Positions 18,450 through 26,905 of a stretch of 64,000 bases of DNA are shown here, piece by piece. The notes under the pieces are model-generated. The model made no database searches, had not been told where the DNA came from, and saw only the letters and a list, made by a program, of their open reading frames with translations. This DNA comes from Vibrio ulleungensis (GTDB lineage: Bacteria; Pseudomonadota; Gammaproteobacteria; Enterobacterales; Vibrionaceae). Made by a program: the position numbers and the translations under genes. Location: positions 1 through 64,000 of the forward strand of contig NZ_JAFEUM010000006.1 in NCBI RefSeq assembly GCF_016900875.1, written 5' to 3'. The first letter of the stretch is position 1. Each line of letters begins with the position of its first letter.

Positions 18450-19445
18450 CTAGTCAGCGCTGTCAGTGTGGTTGTCAAACCACTGAAGTATTTCATTCAT
18501 TGCCTGATTTCGCATTTTGTCGGCTTCTACTAGCAGTTCGTGGCGAGCCCCTTTAATGACGATCAATTTTGTGGAGGCAGGAGCGTGCTCCATAAACTGA
18601 CCATGGGCTAGATTGTCGACGACCAAATCTTCTTCGCCTTGCATGATCAGCAGCGGTAGCGGAATCTTCGCTGCATTTTCAACACACAACTTGGCACCAT
18701 CCATCGCTTGCCACACCCAGTGCGAGGTTGGTCCACCCATCTGGATCTGCTCGGTATTAAGGTGCAATTCATCGGCCCATGCATAACGCACTTTTGAGTG
18801 GCTTAAGGTGTTGTTTTCAAAAGGTTTAGGATCAAAACCAGATTGCCCTACTGCGTAGTGCGTTGTGGGGATGAGTTTTGCCATCCATTTCGACAGACCC
18901 CGAGCGATTGGCTTAAGTGCTGCAGGCAAATAGATACCAAACATTGGCGCGCTTAGTGCCGCTGCGTTGAATGCCGAGCAGTCGTGAGTTTGCAAAAAGC
19001 GCGTTGTGATTGCACCGCCCATTGAGTGTCCAAGCAAGAACCTTTGTTGATAGCCGCCAAGGTCGAAATGATCGATCATGCTGCTGAGATCTCTAACATA
19101 GTGGTCAAACTCTTCGACATGCCCCATTTGAGCATTGTGAGCGACTCTGTCTGAAAGGCCTTGACCACGATGATCAAATGAATAGACATCGTACCCTTGC
19201 TGAAACAGGTCAAAAAACAATTCTTGATACTTGAGTACGGTCTCAGTGCGTCCATTCACCATCACAATGGCTTTGCTGTGTTTTGGCGAAGTGAATTTTA
19301 CCCAATACAATTTTTTGTTTTCGATGGCTGGTAAAAAACCCTGCTCGCGAGCGGCCCAGAAGTCGGCGATTGGGCCTTGCATTTGACTGACAAATTGCGC
19401 TTCTTGTGTGAAGTCCTGAGAATGATCCAGCGACATGGTAAGCAA
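18450..19445 (-). CDS. pldB: Lysophospholipase L2
   Basis: PldB hydrolyses lysophospholipids at the inner membrane. The 331-aa alpha/beta hydrolase has the oxyanion region SFDHRGQGLSDR, the nucleophile elbow GHSMGG, an acid in GEEDLVVDN and the catalytic His in GARHELLVE. This is the monoglyceride-lipase-like family arrangement. Either the first Met or Met4 may be the start. It is divergent from rhtB, as in E. coli. Confidence 0.93.
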   Translation of the reverse strand: MLTMSLDHSQDFTQEAQFVSQMQGPIADFWAAREQGFLPAIENKKLYWVKFTSPKHSKAIVMVNGRTETVLKYQELFFDLFQQGYDVYSFDHRGQGLSDRVAHNAQMGHVEEFDHYVRDLSSMIDHFDLGGYQQRFLLGHSMGGAITTRFLQTHDCSAFNAAALSAPMFGIYLPAALKPIARGLSKWMAKLIPTTHYAVGQSGFDPKPFENNTLSHSKVRYAWADELHLNTEQIQMGGPTSHWVWQAMDGAKLCVENAAKIPLPLLIMQGEEDLVVDNLAHGQFMEHAPASTKLIVIKGARHELLVEADKMRNQAMNEILQWFDNHTDSAD

Positions 19446-19511
19446 ATCCTTTTCGTTTTAACGGCAAGAGCATATCATTGTCACCATTAAAGAAACATGA
19501 AGGATATCAAG

Positions 19512-20129
19512 ATGACACTTTCTGTATGGCTTGCGTATGTGGCAACAGCGATCGTTTTTAGTCTTGCACCGGGCTCTGGTACGGTCAACTCCATCTCTAA
19601 TGGCATTAACTTTGGTGCTCGCCGCTCGCTAGCTGCCGTCGCGGGACTTCAAGTTGGATTAGTGTGTCATATTGCATTGGTTGGCGCCGGTATAGGGGCG
19701 TTGGTGGCCCAGTCCGCCACCGCGTTTTCGGTCATTAAGTGGGTCGGAGTCGTCTATTTGGTGTGGCTTGGCATCCAGAAATGGCGAGAAACCAGTGGCA
19801 TGTCAGTCACCGACAGCCACGAACAGTTAAGCTCAATAACTCTTTTTCGTCAGGCCGTGCTCGTTAACTTGACCAACCCTAAGTCGATTGTTTTCTTAGT
19901 TGCGTTATTTCCTCAATTTATTAATCCCAGCCAACCGCAGTTTGTTCAGCTACTCATATTGGGTGTAACCACGGTAGTGATTGATGGTGCCGTTATGATT
20001 GGATACACGACGCTTGCCTCGCAATTGCGTCGTGCCGTTCAGTCGCCACGTTGGATGCGCTCACTCAATCGAGTGTTCGGGAGCATGTTTATTGGTTGTG
20101 GGGCCTTACTTTCTTTGGCGAAAAGCTAA
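19512..20129 (+). CDS. rhtB: RhtB, homoserine/homoserine-lactone exporter (LysE family)
   Basis: The 205-aa membrane protein has about six hydrophobic segments and the family signature SLAPGSGTVNS near the N-terminus, with NLTNPKSIVFLVALFPQF in the middle. I chose ATG 19512 because AAGGA sits 7 nt before it and it aligns with E. coli RhtB (MTLEWW). An in-frame ATG 15 nt earlier overlaps that ribosome site. Substrate is inferred from similarity and from the pldB neighbour. Confidence 0.9.
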   Translation: MTLSVWLAYVATAIVFSLAPGSGTVNSISNGINFGARRSLAAVAGLQVGLVCHIALVGAGIGALVAQSATAFSVIKWVGVVYLVWLGIQKWRETSGMSVTDSHEQLSSITLFRQAVLVNLTNPKSIVFLVALFPQFINPSQPQFVQLLILGVTTVVIDGAVMIGYTTLASQLRRAVQSPRWMRSLNRVFGSMFIGCGALLSLAKS

Positions 20130-20204
20130 ATTCTTCTGTCTGTTTGCTTACAGGGGCACCCTCTGCCCCTTTATGAACTCTTTGTGACAATCCTCTAATT
20201 TCTA

Positions 20205-20243
20205 TTGACAAACACCCCTAAATATCCGATATATACGCATATC
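20205..20243 (+). promoter_or_regulatory. Promoter and probable ArsR operator of the ars operon
   Basis: A consensus -35 TTGACA (20205-20210) is followed 17 nt later by GATATA (20228-20233). Overlapping the -10 is an inverted repeat, GATAT (20228-20232) and ATATC (20239-20243), in an AT-rich ATATAC/GCATAT context like known ArsR/SmtB operators. A repressor bound there would block RNA polymerase. Confidence 0.65.
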
Positions 20244-20264
20244 CATATATGGGGGGGTATTTCT

Positions 20265-20600
20265 GTGTTACCACATCAACTGTTTAAACTTCTGTCAGAC
20301 GAAACACGGCTACGCTGTTTGCTTTTAATTGCGCAGCATAAAGCGCTGTGTGTTTGCGAGCTGACAGCTGCGCTCGGAGAAAGCCAGCCTAAGATATCGA
20401 GGCACTTGGCACAGCTGCGTCAATCTGGCGTCGTCACGGATGAGCGACGTGGGCAGTGGGTGTATTACCACTTGTCTCCACACCTACAACCTTGGCAGGC
20501 AAAGGTGATAGAACAATTACATGAAGCAGATGATCTACTGGCGAATTATCAAGATGATCATCAGCGCTTAAGCAATATGGCCGATCGGCCTTGTCCCTAA
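20265..20600 (+). CDS. arsR: ArsR-family arsenic-responsive repressor
   Basis: The 111-aa winged-helix protein has the thiol metal site CVCEL (Cys29 and Cys31) at the start of the DNA-recognition region, the arrangement that binds As(III) in classical ArsR. The recognition helix is about QPKISRHLAQLRQSG. I chose GTG 20265 (MLPHQLFKLLSDETRL) because a GGGGGGG ribosome-site-like stretch precedes it. A longer upstream frame runs through the promoter. It is the first gene of the ars operon and should autorepress it. Confidence 0.92.
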   Translation: MLPHQLFKLLSDETRLRCLLLIAQHKALCVCELTAALGESQPKISRHLAQLRQSGVVTDERRGQWVYYHLSPHLQPWQAKVIEQLHEADDLLANYQDDHQRLSNMADRPCP

Positions 20601-20621
20601 TATTTTAAAAGAGATCCGATT

Positions 20622-21629
20622 ATGACGATTAAAGTAGGAATTAACGGTTTTGGCCGTATTGGTCGCCTCGCAATGCGCGCGGCATTTGATTGGCCTAATG
20701 TAGAATTTGTCCTTATTAACGATGTTGCGGGAGACACCAAAACTCTTGCACACCTGTTGGAGTTTGATTCTGTGCAAGGCACTTGGTCTCACCCAGTACA
20801 AGCTGATGGCGAGTATATGGTTGTGGCTGGCCAAAAAATTAAAACTACTCAGCAGCGTGATATTGACGCAGTGGATTGGTCTGGATGTGATGTGGTGCTA
20901 GAAGCTACAGGTGTGCATCGCAAAACAGAATTTTTGCAAAAGTACCTCGATCAAGGCGTTAAGCGTGTCGTTGTTTCAGCGCCGGTTAAAGAGGCTGGAG
21001 TAGCAAACATTGTTGTCGGTATTAATGATGACATCTTTGACCCAGCTCAGCACCGTATCGTAACGGCAGCATCATGCACGACAAACTGTATTGCACCAGT
21101 AGTTAAAGTCATCAATGAAAAATTAGGCATTGAGCAGTCGTCATTTACCACTATCCATGATTTGACCAACACTCAGACAATCTTGGATGCGCCGCACAAA
21201 GATTTACGTCGTGCCCGCGCGTGTGGAATGAGCCTTATTCCTACCACAACAGGTTCGGCGACAGCTATCGTAGAAATCTTCCCTGAGCTTAAAGATAGAA
21301 TTAACGGACACGCTGTTCGTGTGCCACTGGCTAATGCGTCACTCACAGACATTATTTTTGACGTTAAGCGCGATACAACGGCGGAAGAAGTGAATGCCTT
21401 GCTTGAAGAAGCCTCAAAAAACGAGCTGAAGGGTATTCTTGGCTTTGAAGGTCGTCCTTTAGTATCGATTGATTACCGTGGCGATCAGCGCTCTACCATC
21501 GTTGACGGACTATCTACGATGGTTGTTGGCAGCCGCATGGTCAAAATTTACGCTTGGTACGACAACGAGATGGGCTACGCCACTCGTACGGCCGAGTTGG
21601 TTCTTAAAGTTGGATTAGCGGATAAATAG
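20622..21629 (+). CDS. ArsJ-associated glyceraldehyde-3-phosphate dehydrogenase
   Basis: The 335-aa protein has the NAD-binding GINGFGRIGR motif, the catalytic SCTTNC with Cys152, and His179 in TTIHDLTNTQ, which differs from the glycolytic H(A/S)YTNDQ form. In the known ArsJ pathway this dehydrogenase uses arsenate in place of phosphate to make 1-arseno-3-phosphoglycerate, which ArsJ then exports. Its position between arsR and arsJ identifies it as the arsenate-detoxifying paralogue rather than the central glycolytic enzyme. Confidence 0.93.
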   Translation: MTIKVGINGFGRIGRLAMRAAFDWPNVEFVLINDVAGDTKTLAHLLEFDSVQGTWSHPVQADGEYMVVAGQKIKTTQQRDIDAVDWSGCDVVLEATGVHRKTEFLQKYLDQGVKRVVVSAPVKEAGVANIVVGINDDIFDPAQHRIVTAASCTTNCIAPVVKVINEKLGIEQSSFTTIHDLTNTQTILDAPHKDLRRARACGMSLIPTTTGSATAIVEIFPELKDRINGHAVRVPLANASLTDIIFDVKRDTTAEEVNALLEEASKNELKGILGFEGRPLVSIDYRGDQRSTIVDGLSTMVVGSRMVKIYAWYDNEMGYATRTAELVLKVGLADK

Positions 21630-21637
21630 GAGTTTTT

Positions 21638-22135
21638 ATGACACACCCAACATGGCAACTGAACGTCGATGAAGGCGCACTTATTTTAACGCCTTGTCCA
21701 GGTACTAAAGAGCTGGATCTTGATGCGTCTCTGGCACAGCTTAAGCAAGATGGCGTGACTGTGGTTGCCACTGCATTGAGCCACGAAGAAATGAACAGCA
21801 AAGGCGTTGGCTCTTTAGGTGAACAAGTTAAAGCACTTGGCATGAGCTGGCTGCACCTACCGATTGAAGATGACTGCGCACCGGGCGACAGTTTTTCTCA
21901 GCAATGGGCAGACGCTTCACCAGTGATTCAACAAGCGCTGAACAACGGTGAAAAGGTGGCGATGCATTGCATGGGCGGTTCAGGCCGTACTGGGCTACTT
22001 GCTGCTAATGCTTTACTCGAGCGCGATTGGCCATTGGCTAAAATCAAAACCGATGTTCAAGCATTGCGTCCAGGCGCATTCACCAAGCCAGTTCAAATCG
22101 ACTACGTCGATGCTCTGGCAAAAGCCGTAAAGTAG
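21638..22135 (+). CDS. Dual-specificity/CDKN3-like protein tyrosine phosphatase in the ars operon
   Basis: The 165-aa protein has the cysteine phosphatase loop HCMGGSGRTG (Cys111, Arg117) and an upstream LPIEDDCAPG segment that could supply the general-acid Asp. Family members cleave phosphate esters through a cysteinyl-phosphate. It lies 8 nt after the GAPDH gene and 29 nt before arsJ, so it is part of the arsenate operon. Its job there is not established. Hydrolysis of an arseno- or phospho-intermediate is only a guess. Confidence 0.85.
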   Translation: MTHPTWQLNVDEGALILTPCPGTKELDLDASLAQLKQDGVTVVATALSHEEMNSKGVGSLGEQVKALGMSWLHLPIEDDCAPGDSFSQQWADASPVIQQALNNGEKVAMHCMGGSGRTGLLAANALLERDWPLAKIKTDVQALRPGAFTKPVQIDYVDALAKAVK

Positions 22136-22164
22136 TAATCAATAGCACAGTGGGGCTGTAAGTA

Positions 22165-23376
22165 ATGAGTTTGGCGAGTTTAGATCGTAATATCCGTCAG
22201 TATATGTTGGTGACGTTCAACTATTGGAATTTCACAATCACCGATGGTGCCCTGCGAATGCTGGTGGTGCTTTACTTTCATGACTTAGGTTATGGCACAT
22301 TAGCGATTGCCTCACTGTTTCTGTTTTACGAATTCTTTGGTGTAGTGACCAACTTGGTAGGCGGATGGTTAGGAGCACGGCTGGGGCTTAACCGGACGAT
22401 GAACCTCGGACTGGCGATGCAAATTGGTGCTCTGCTCATGTTGGCAGTGCCTAATGCTTGGTTGACGATCCCATGGGTTATGGCGGCTCAAGCCTTCTCC
22501 GGCATTGCCAAAGATCTCAATAAAATGAGTGCCAAGAGTGCCATCAAATCCTTGGTGCCCAATGAGCAACAAGGGGCACTTTACAAGTGGGTTGCTATCT
22601 TAACCGGCTCTAAGAACGCACTGAAAGGCGCAGGCTTCTTTATTGGTGGTTTGCTTCTGAGCGTAGTCGGGTTCCAGTATTCTATGATGCTAATGGCCTC
22701 AGTGCTTGCCTTGGTGTTTGTAGGTAGCATCATTTGGTTAGAGAACGATTTAGGCAAAGCCAAAAGTAAACCTAAGTTCAAGCAACTGTTTTCTAAGTCT
22801 GACAGTATCAATGTTCTCTCACTTGCTCGCATGTTTTTGTTTGGTGCGCGTGACGTCTGGTTTGTGGTGGCTCTTCCTGTTTACCTTGGTACGGTATTCG
22901 GTTGGGAGCACTTATGGGTGGGAGGGTTCCTCGCCACATGGGTCATAGCTTATGGTTTCGTGCAGGGCTTTGCGCCTAGAATTACCGGCAGTTCTCTTGG
23001 CAAAGTGCCAGACGGTGCTGCAGCGATGGGTTGGGTTGCCGCGTTAGCATTGGTTACGGGCTTGATCGCTTATTCTGTACAAATCCAATGGCACCCTCAA
23101 TGGGTTATTGTGATTGGCCTACTCATATTTGGCGCTATTTTTGCGGTTAACTCGTCAATTCATTCTTACTTAATTGTGAGTTACGCCAAAGGCGATGGTG
23201 TCTCTATGGACGTTGGGTTTTATTACATGGCCAATGCTATGGGACGCTTAATTGGTACCGTTCTCTCTGGTTACCTGTTCCAGGTTGGTGGACTAAGTTT
23301 GTGTCTTTGGGTTTCGTTTGGATTCTTGGTAACAACAACTCTCGTCTCGATAAAGTTGCCACGACACGCTCACTAA
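22165..23376 (+). CDS. arsJ: ArsJ, organoarsenical efflux MFS transporter
   Basis: The 403-aa protein has about 12 hydrophobic segments in two halves with a charged central loop (about 195-215), the major-facilitator layout. The N-terminal region and the position after the arsenate-linked GAPDH gene match ArsJ, which expels 1-arseno-3-phosphoglycerate. Outside the cell this hydrolyses back to arsenate, so the pair gives arsenate resistance without reduction. There is no arsC or arsB in this operon. Confidence 0.92.
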   Translation: MSLASLDRNIRQYMLVTFNYWNFTITDGALRMLVVLYFHDLGYGTLAIASLFLFYEFFGVVTNLVGGWLGARLGLNRTMNLGLAMQIGALLMLAVPNAWLTIPWVMAAQAFSGIAKDLNKMSAKSAIKSLVPNEQQGALYKWVAILTGSKNALKGAGFFIGGLLLSVVGFQYSMMLMASVLALVFVGSIIWLENDLGKAKSKPKFKQLFSKSDSINVLSLARMFLFGARDVWFVVALPVYLGTVFGWEHLWVGGFLATWVIAYGFVQGFAPRITGSSLGKVPDGAAAMGWVAALALVTGLIAYSVQIQWHPQWVIVIGLLIFGAIFAVNSSIHSYLIVSYAKGDGVSMDVGFYYMANAMGRLIGTVLSGYLFQVGGLSLCLWVSFGFLVTTTLVSIKLPRHAH

Positions 23377-23463
23377 CCCCTGTGCATGGTTGTGTAAGGC
23401 AATATAGGCTCTTCCAGAAATATATGGTAGTTTTTAGGTACTCTCCTATTTGCGACTAGCCTT

Positions 23464-24477
23464 ATGAAACAACGTGTGCTCTTTTTTGATCTCGCCCGCT
23501 GCGTGGCAGCGGTTGCGGTGATCGCAATCCATGTATTGGCTCCCTATCGTCGTCAGCTTGGCGACATTCCATTTAATGAATGGTTTTTTGCCATTAGCGT
23601 CAACTCTGTAAGTCGCTGGGCCGTCCCTGTGTTTATTCTTATTACCGGCGCTTTGATGTTGTCGGATACACGGCCTTTTGACCTCAAATATTATGTGTCT
23701 AGACGATTAGGTAAAGTACTGATCCCGTTTGTAATTTGGTCGCTGTTTTACGCATACCTATCTGGTTGGAGTATTAATGGCTTCGATGCGGGTCATGCAA
23801 TGGAAGTGGCAAGCAATGGACTCACTCATTCCACCTATTACCATTTGGGCTTTTTTTACTACTTCATTCCGCTCTATTTTGTGATCCCATTTTTCCAATG
23901 GTTTGTAAGGCGCTTTGACGATGCCGCACTATATGCAATCACGGGGATCTGGTTACTCACAACGTTATTGTATTTACTGCGATTTGATGGTCCTTGGAGC
24001 AACCAGATGTGGCTCTATTCCGGTTTGTTGCCTTTGGGGTATATTTTGTATCAAAAGGTCCCTTTAACTCGAATGAACACCATATTGCTATTCGGAGCAG
24101 GAATGCTTTCGTTTGCAGTGACAATTTATATGGTCACTACGATGAGCCTAGAAGCCGACAAGTACAGCTTTGGTCGATGGTTATCGTATAAGACGTTAAA
24201 TACGATCGTGGCTGCGAGTATGGTATTCATGGTATGTCGATATTTTGGAGAAGGTCTCAGCCAAGGTGCGAACAAACTCGTAGGATTCATCAGTAAACAC
24301 AGCTTAGGGATCTATATTTTGCACCCTATATTTTTATGGCCAATGAAAGAGATGGGTTGGTATCAGGGGCATCCAGCGTGGGTGATCCCGTTGTGGATAG
24401 TGATCAGTGGGGCACTATCGCTTTCTTGCAGTTGGTTACTGTCTCAATCCTCTAAAACGCGTTGGCTGCTACCTTAA
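23464..24477 (+). CDS. Acyltransferase family 3 membrane protein (OafA/WecH-like)
   Basis: The 337-aa integral membrane protein begins with FFDLARCVAAVAVIAIHV, containing the Arg and the conserved membrane His of acyltransferase-3 proteins, and has about ten membrane segments with a late SKHSLGIYILHPIFL motif. Members move acetyl, succinyl or similar groups onto surface sugars. WecH, which O-acetylates enterobacterial common antigen, is one relative. No glycan gene is adjacent, so the substrate is unknown. Confidence 0.85.
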   Translation: MKQRVLFFDLARCVAAVAVIAIHVLAPYRRQLGDIPFNEWFFAISVNSVSRWAVPVFILITGALMLSDTRPFDLKYYVSRRLGKVLIPFVIWSLFYAYLSGWSINGFDAGHAMEVASNGLTHSTYYHLGFFYYFIPLYFVIPFFQWFVRRFDDAALYAITGIWLLTTLLYLLRFDGPWSNQMWLYSGLLPLGYILYQKVPLTRMNTILLFGAGMLSFAVTIYMVTTMSLEADKYSFGRWLSYKTLNTIVAASMVFMVCRYFGEGLSQGANKLVGFISKHSLGIYILHPIFLWPMKEMGWYQGHPAWVIPLWIVISGALSLSCSWLLSQSSKTRWLLP

Positions 24478-24502
24478 CGCATAGGGTTTAAACTTTGTTT
24501 CG

Positions 24503-24835
24503 TTACTGCTTTTGGCGGGAAAAGTGAATGAACTTGCCACCTTGGTAGGTGAGTTCACCTTTGTCGCCAGGTGATAGTGCGTGATAATAGTGAACGCCAA
24601 CTTGAAACTCCCGCTTTGGTCCAAAGCGTCCTTTTTGCACATAGATCCAATATTCTTTGTCTTCTTCGCCGGGAGCTGCATCGTCAATATCAACGCTCTG
24701 TTTATCGATGACGACGACCATTGCGCTCTGTTCTGGTGCCTGCTGTCCAAGTATGTGTTTTTGATAGAATCGACTGAACACCCACAGCCCCAAAACAATG
24801 AGTAGTGCTATGGCAACAAGAAAGTATAGAGGCAC
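24503..24835 (-). CDS. DUF2500 family membrane protein (YhhM-like)
   Basis: I chose GTG 24835 because AGGAG lies 7 nt upstream and the protein then starts right at its membrane segment (MPLYFLVAIALLIVLGLW). A longer frame upstream has no such support. The 110-aa product has one N-terminal helix and a soluble beta-rich domain with EFQVGVHYYHALSPGDKG, which matches the YHAL.xGDKG.L.YKG pattern of YhhM. Function is unknown. A YhhN-like gene lies close by, as in E. coli. Confidence 0.85.
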   Translation of the reverse strand: MPLYFLVAIALLIVLGLWVFSRFYQKHILGQQAPEQSAMVVVIDKQSVDIDDAAPGEEDKEYWIYVQKGRFGPKREFQVGVHYYHALSPGDKGELTYQGGKFIHFSRQKQ

Positions 24836-25025
24836 GACGCTGCTCCTCGCTGGTGGTGAGTGTTGCCAGTGTAATTGGGGCGAGAATGAGAGAAAAGAGT
24901 CGATGTGAGCTTTTTGCGGAACTTCTGGCGACTTCACATTCTAATAGGTTAAAATCAATACAGTTTTATTTTACTGCCGCAAAAGCGTGGTATTCTAAAA
25001 TGCCTATGACAACAAAGGAGTGCTT

Positions 25026-25388
25026 ATGTCAGACATTGAACTTGTAGTGAGTCGATCTCGCCGACTAGAAGCGCTGCTTAAATCGCAGTTTCATGCGGAA
25101 GGTAAAGGCTTACATCAGTTGATTAATAGCGTTGAAGAACGCTTACCGCACGATATCATCAAAAAACTACGTTATATCGCTACGATTCGCAATAAAGTGG
25201 TTCATGAAGAACACTATACATTGGACGATCCAGAGGCGTTTAAACAGGCTGCTCGTGAGTGTGAGAAAGAGCTGACACCAAACAGCGGAAGAATCATATG
25301 GGGAGTGGCCATCGCGTTGGTTATCCTACTGACCGGCGCCGCGCTAGTCTTTTACTATAATAACTGGCACGCCATCAAACTTGACTGA
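25026..25388 (+). CDS. DUF4145-like protein with HEPN-type motif and C-terminal membrane anchor
   Basis: ATG 25026 follows AAGGAG by 5 nt, so it is preferred over a GTG that overlaps that ribosome site. The 120-aa protein has a helical domain (about 1-82) with RNKVVH (Arg55, His60), which fits the R-x4-H pattern of HEPN proteins, then a single membrane segment (about 89-111) and a short tail. DUF4145 belongs to the HEPN fold, where this motif can form an RNase site, but activity here is unproven. It ends at a palindromic terminator. Confidence 0.7.
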   Translation: MSDIELVVSRSRRLEALLKSQFHAEGKGLHQLINSVEERLPHDIIKKLRYIATIRNKVVHEEHYTLDDPEAFKQAARECEKELTPNSGRIIWGVAIALVILLTGAALVFYYNNWHAIKLD

Positions 25389-25404
25389 TGCACATAATTG
25401 ACTC

Positions 25405-25448
25405 ATTACGAAAAAGGGGTATGCCATGGCATACCCCTTTTTCGTAAT
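25405..25448. terminator. Perfect 44-bp palindrome, bidirectional terminator
   Basis: Two 22-bp arms (25405-25426 and 25427-25448) pair without a mismatch around CCATGG. The core GGGGTATGCC/GGCATACCCC is flanked by A5 and T5, so it can terminate transcription from either side. It serves the DUF4145 gene on the plus strand and the micro-gene at 25474-25551 on the minus strand. Confidence 0.9.
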
Positions 25449-25473
25449 AGGCAGTAGATGTTCGCTAAGTCGA

Positions 25474-25551
25474 TTAGACCAGTGCTGGAATACTCATGAA
25501 ACCAATGGTCAGAACGATCATTACCAATCCTTTAACTTGTGATTGTGTCAT
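25474..25551 (-). CDS. Predicted 25-aa single-span membrane peptide
   Basis: The ORF reads MTQSQVKGLVMIVLTIGFM (first 19 residues) and ends SIPALV. It has a polar N-terminus and a hydrophobic stretch long enough to cross the membrane once. AGAAGGA sits 3 nt before the ATG, a weakly placed but good ribosome site. A plausible promoter lies upstream (TTGCAA, 17 nt, TATTTT at 25614-25586), and the palindromic terminator follows 26 nt after the stop. I do not recognise the peptide. The bounded promoter-RBS-ORF-terminator layout is why I call it a gene. Confidence 0.6.
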   Translation of the reverse strand: MTQSQVKGLVMIVLTIGFMSIPALV

Positions 25552-25666
25552 ATATCCTTCTGTAGAATTTTTGTGCGCTGTATAAAAAATACCTAATACG
25601 GTTTAACTTTGCAAGTTTTTATTTGATTTTATTAATAATTACTCATAAGTGAAGTTTAATAATTAG

Positions 25667-25682
25667 AAGCAAACGTTTGCTT
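25667..25682. promoter_or_regulatory. PurR-like 16-bp palindromic operator
   Basis: AAGCAAACGTTTGCTT is a perfect palindrome with the central CG of LacI/GalR-family operators and fits the PurR consensus (A-N-GCAAACGTTTNC-N-T). It lies about 116 bp upstream of the 25-aa peptide gene (minus strand) and 530 bp upstream of the next plus-strand gene. Another LacI-family regulator could also use it. Confidence 0.6.
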
Positions 25683-26212
25683 TTGTGTTGTTTTTGTTTT
25701 GATTGCTATTTAACTTGTTGATATTTAATTGTTTAAACATTCTTATTTTTATTTTTGGGGTTGTGAGTCTATTGGGTGCCTTATGTAACTGAATGGGCTC
25801 TACTTGTGGTTGGTTTTTCTTGTTATTGATACTAACTCGCAACTGAAGGTGTGAAGTTTCTAGATTCGGCCTATTTGTGTAGGGAAAGTAAGGTTAGTCG
25901 ATAGAATTGATCATTAGCCTTCAAAACACGGTGTTGGATGGGTGATGTATTTTAACTGCATGTTTTTTAATGTTTAAATTTGATTTTTAATTTGGGTTTG
26001 ACACGTTTTAAATGAGCTGTGCGTTCCAATCCTATTAGTTAGTCAATGCTTATAGGTAGATTATGGACACTCTGAGAAGTAGCCGAAGTTTTTGATGGTT
26101 ATACCGGTGGCCTTAAAAAAAATGAGATATTGATCAATCCTAAGTACAAAAGCGGTGAATGCTTTATCGAGCTTCACTACACTAGGCGACCTACAAGCAT
26201 GAGAACGTCACA
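25683..26212. other. AT-rich intergenic stretch, no gene seen
   Basis: About 530 bp of AT-rich sequence separates the PurR-like box from the YhhN-like gene. I found no ORF with a good ribosome site and no terminator-like hairpin. An unannotated RNA cannot be excluded. Confidence 0.4.
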
Positions 26213-26845
26213 GTGATTTGGATTTTTTATCTTCTATTCGCGCTAGCTCAAATCGTTAGTAATAATCGCAATAGCGCAATTGGTGGGTTCGGCCTGTTGG
26301 TCATGACCCCATCACTGATTGCTACTGCGCTATTGGTTTCCCCTGAAGCGTTCTCCGCGTCTACACCACTGTTCTGGGTCATAACTGCCTTGTTGTTTGG
26401 CTACTGCGGAGAGTGGGTGCTGAAACTCAATGATTCAGCCGTACCTTCTATGTTTATCCTGCACACCATCGCTTACATCTGTTATAGCAAAGCTATTTGG
26501 ATGCAACTCGATACCATGGTCAGTTGGTGGCTGCCTATTGTGGTTATCGCGGTTGCGGTCATAGTGATTCTGCTATTACTACCAATATTGGATAAAGTTC
26601 TACTGCCCGTAATTGTAATGGGGATTATGATGCTGCAGCTATTGTCTGTATCTGCTCAAGTTTGGCTATCTGAACCTAGTTTGCAGCATGTGTTCGCCAT
26701 GAGCAGTAGCGTGCTATTCATCCTAGCGGGTCTGTTTTTCGCGATTTCAAAAAATCCTCATGTCGCGCATAAGCGTGGGTATTCACGTTTAACCATGACA
26801 TGCTATAGCTGTGCGCAATTGGGCATGGTGGTTTCAGTCGTTTAG
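26213..26845 (+). CDS. YhhN/TMEM86-like membrane protein
   Basis: The 210-aa protein starts at GTG and is almost entirely hydrophobic, with seven or eight predicted spans. The ILHTIAYICYSKA and LAGLFFAISKNP segments correspond to conserved YhhN positions (AH..Y and GA..F..SD). Mammalian TMEM86B of this family is a lysoplasmalogenase, while bacterial function is not settled. The usual SD pair is replaced by SK here, so enzymatic activity is doubtful. Confidence 0.6.
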   Translation: MIWIFYLLFALAQIVSNNRNSAIGGFGLLVMTPSLIATALLVSPEAFSASTPLFWVITALLFGYCGEWVLKLNDSAVPSMFILHTIAYICYSKAIWMQLDTMVSWWLPIVVIAVAVIVILLLLPILDKVLLPVIVMGIMMLQLLSVSAQVWLSEPSLQHVFAMSSSVLFILAGLFFAISKNPHVAHKRGYSRLTMTCYSCAQLGMVVSVV

Positions 26846-26905
26846 AGTCATTTTCAATCGTTAGTGGCAGTGGTACACTTCGCGCACATTAAGTACGAGG
26901 TTCCT

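Noticed and set aside
24805..25047. Plus-strand ORF between the YhhM-like and DUF4145 genes
   Set aside because: It overlaps the ribosome site and start of the real gene at 25026 and the 5' end of the opposite gene, with no conserved sequence.
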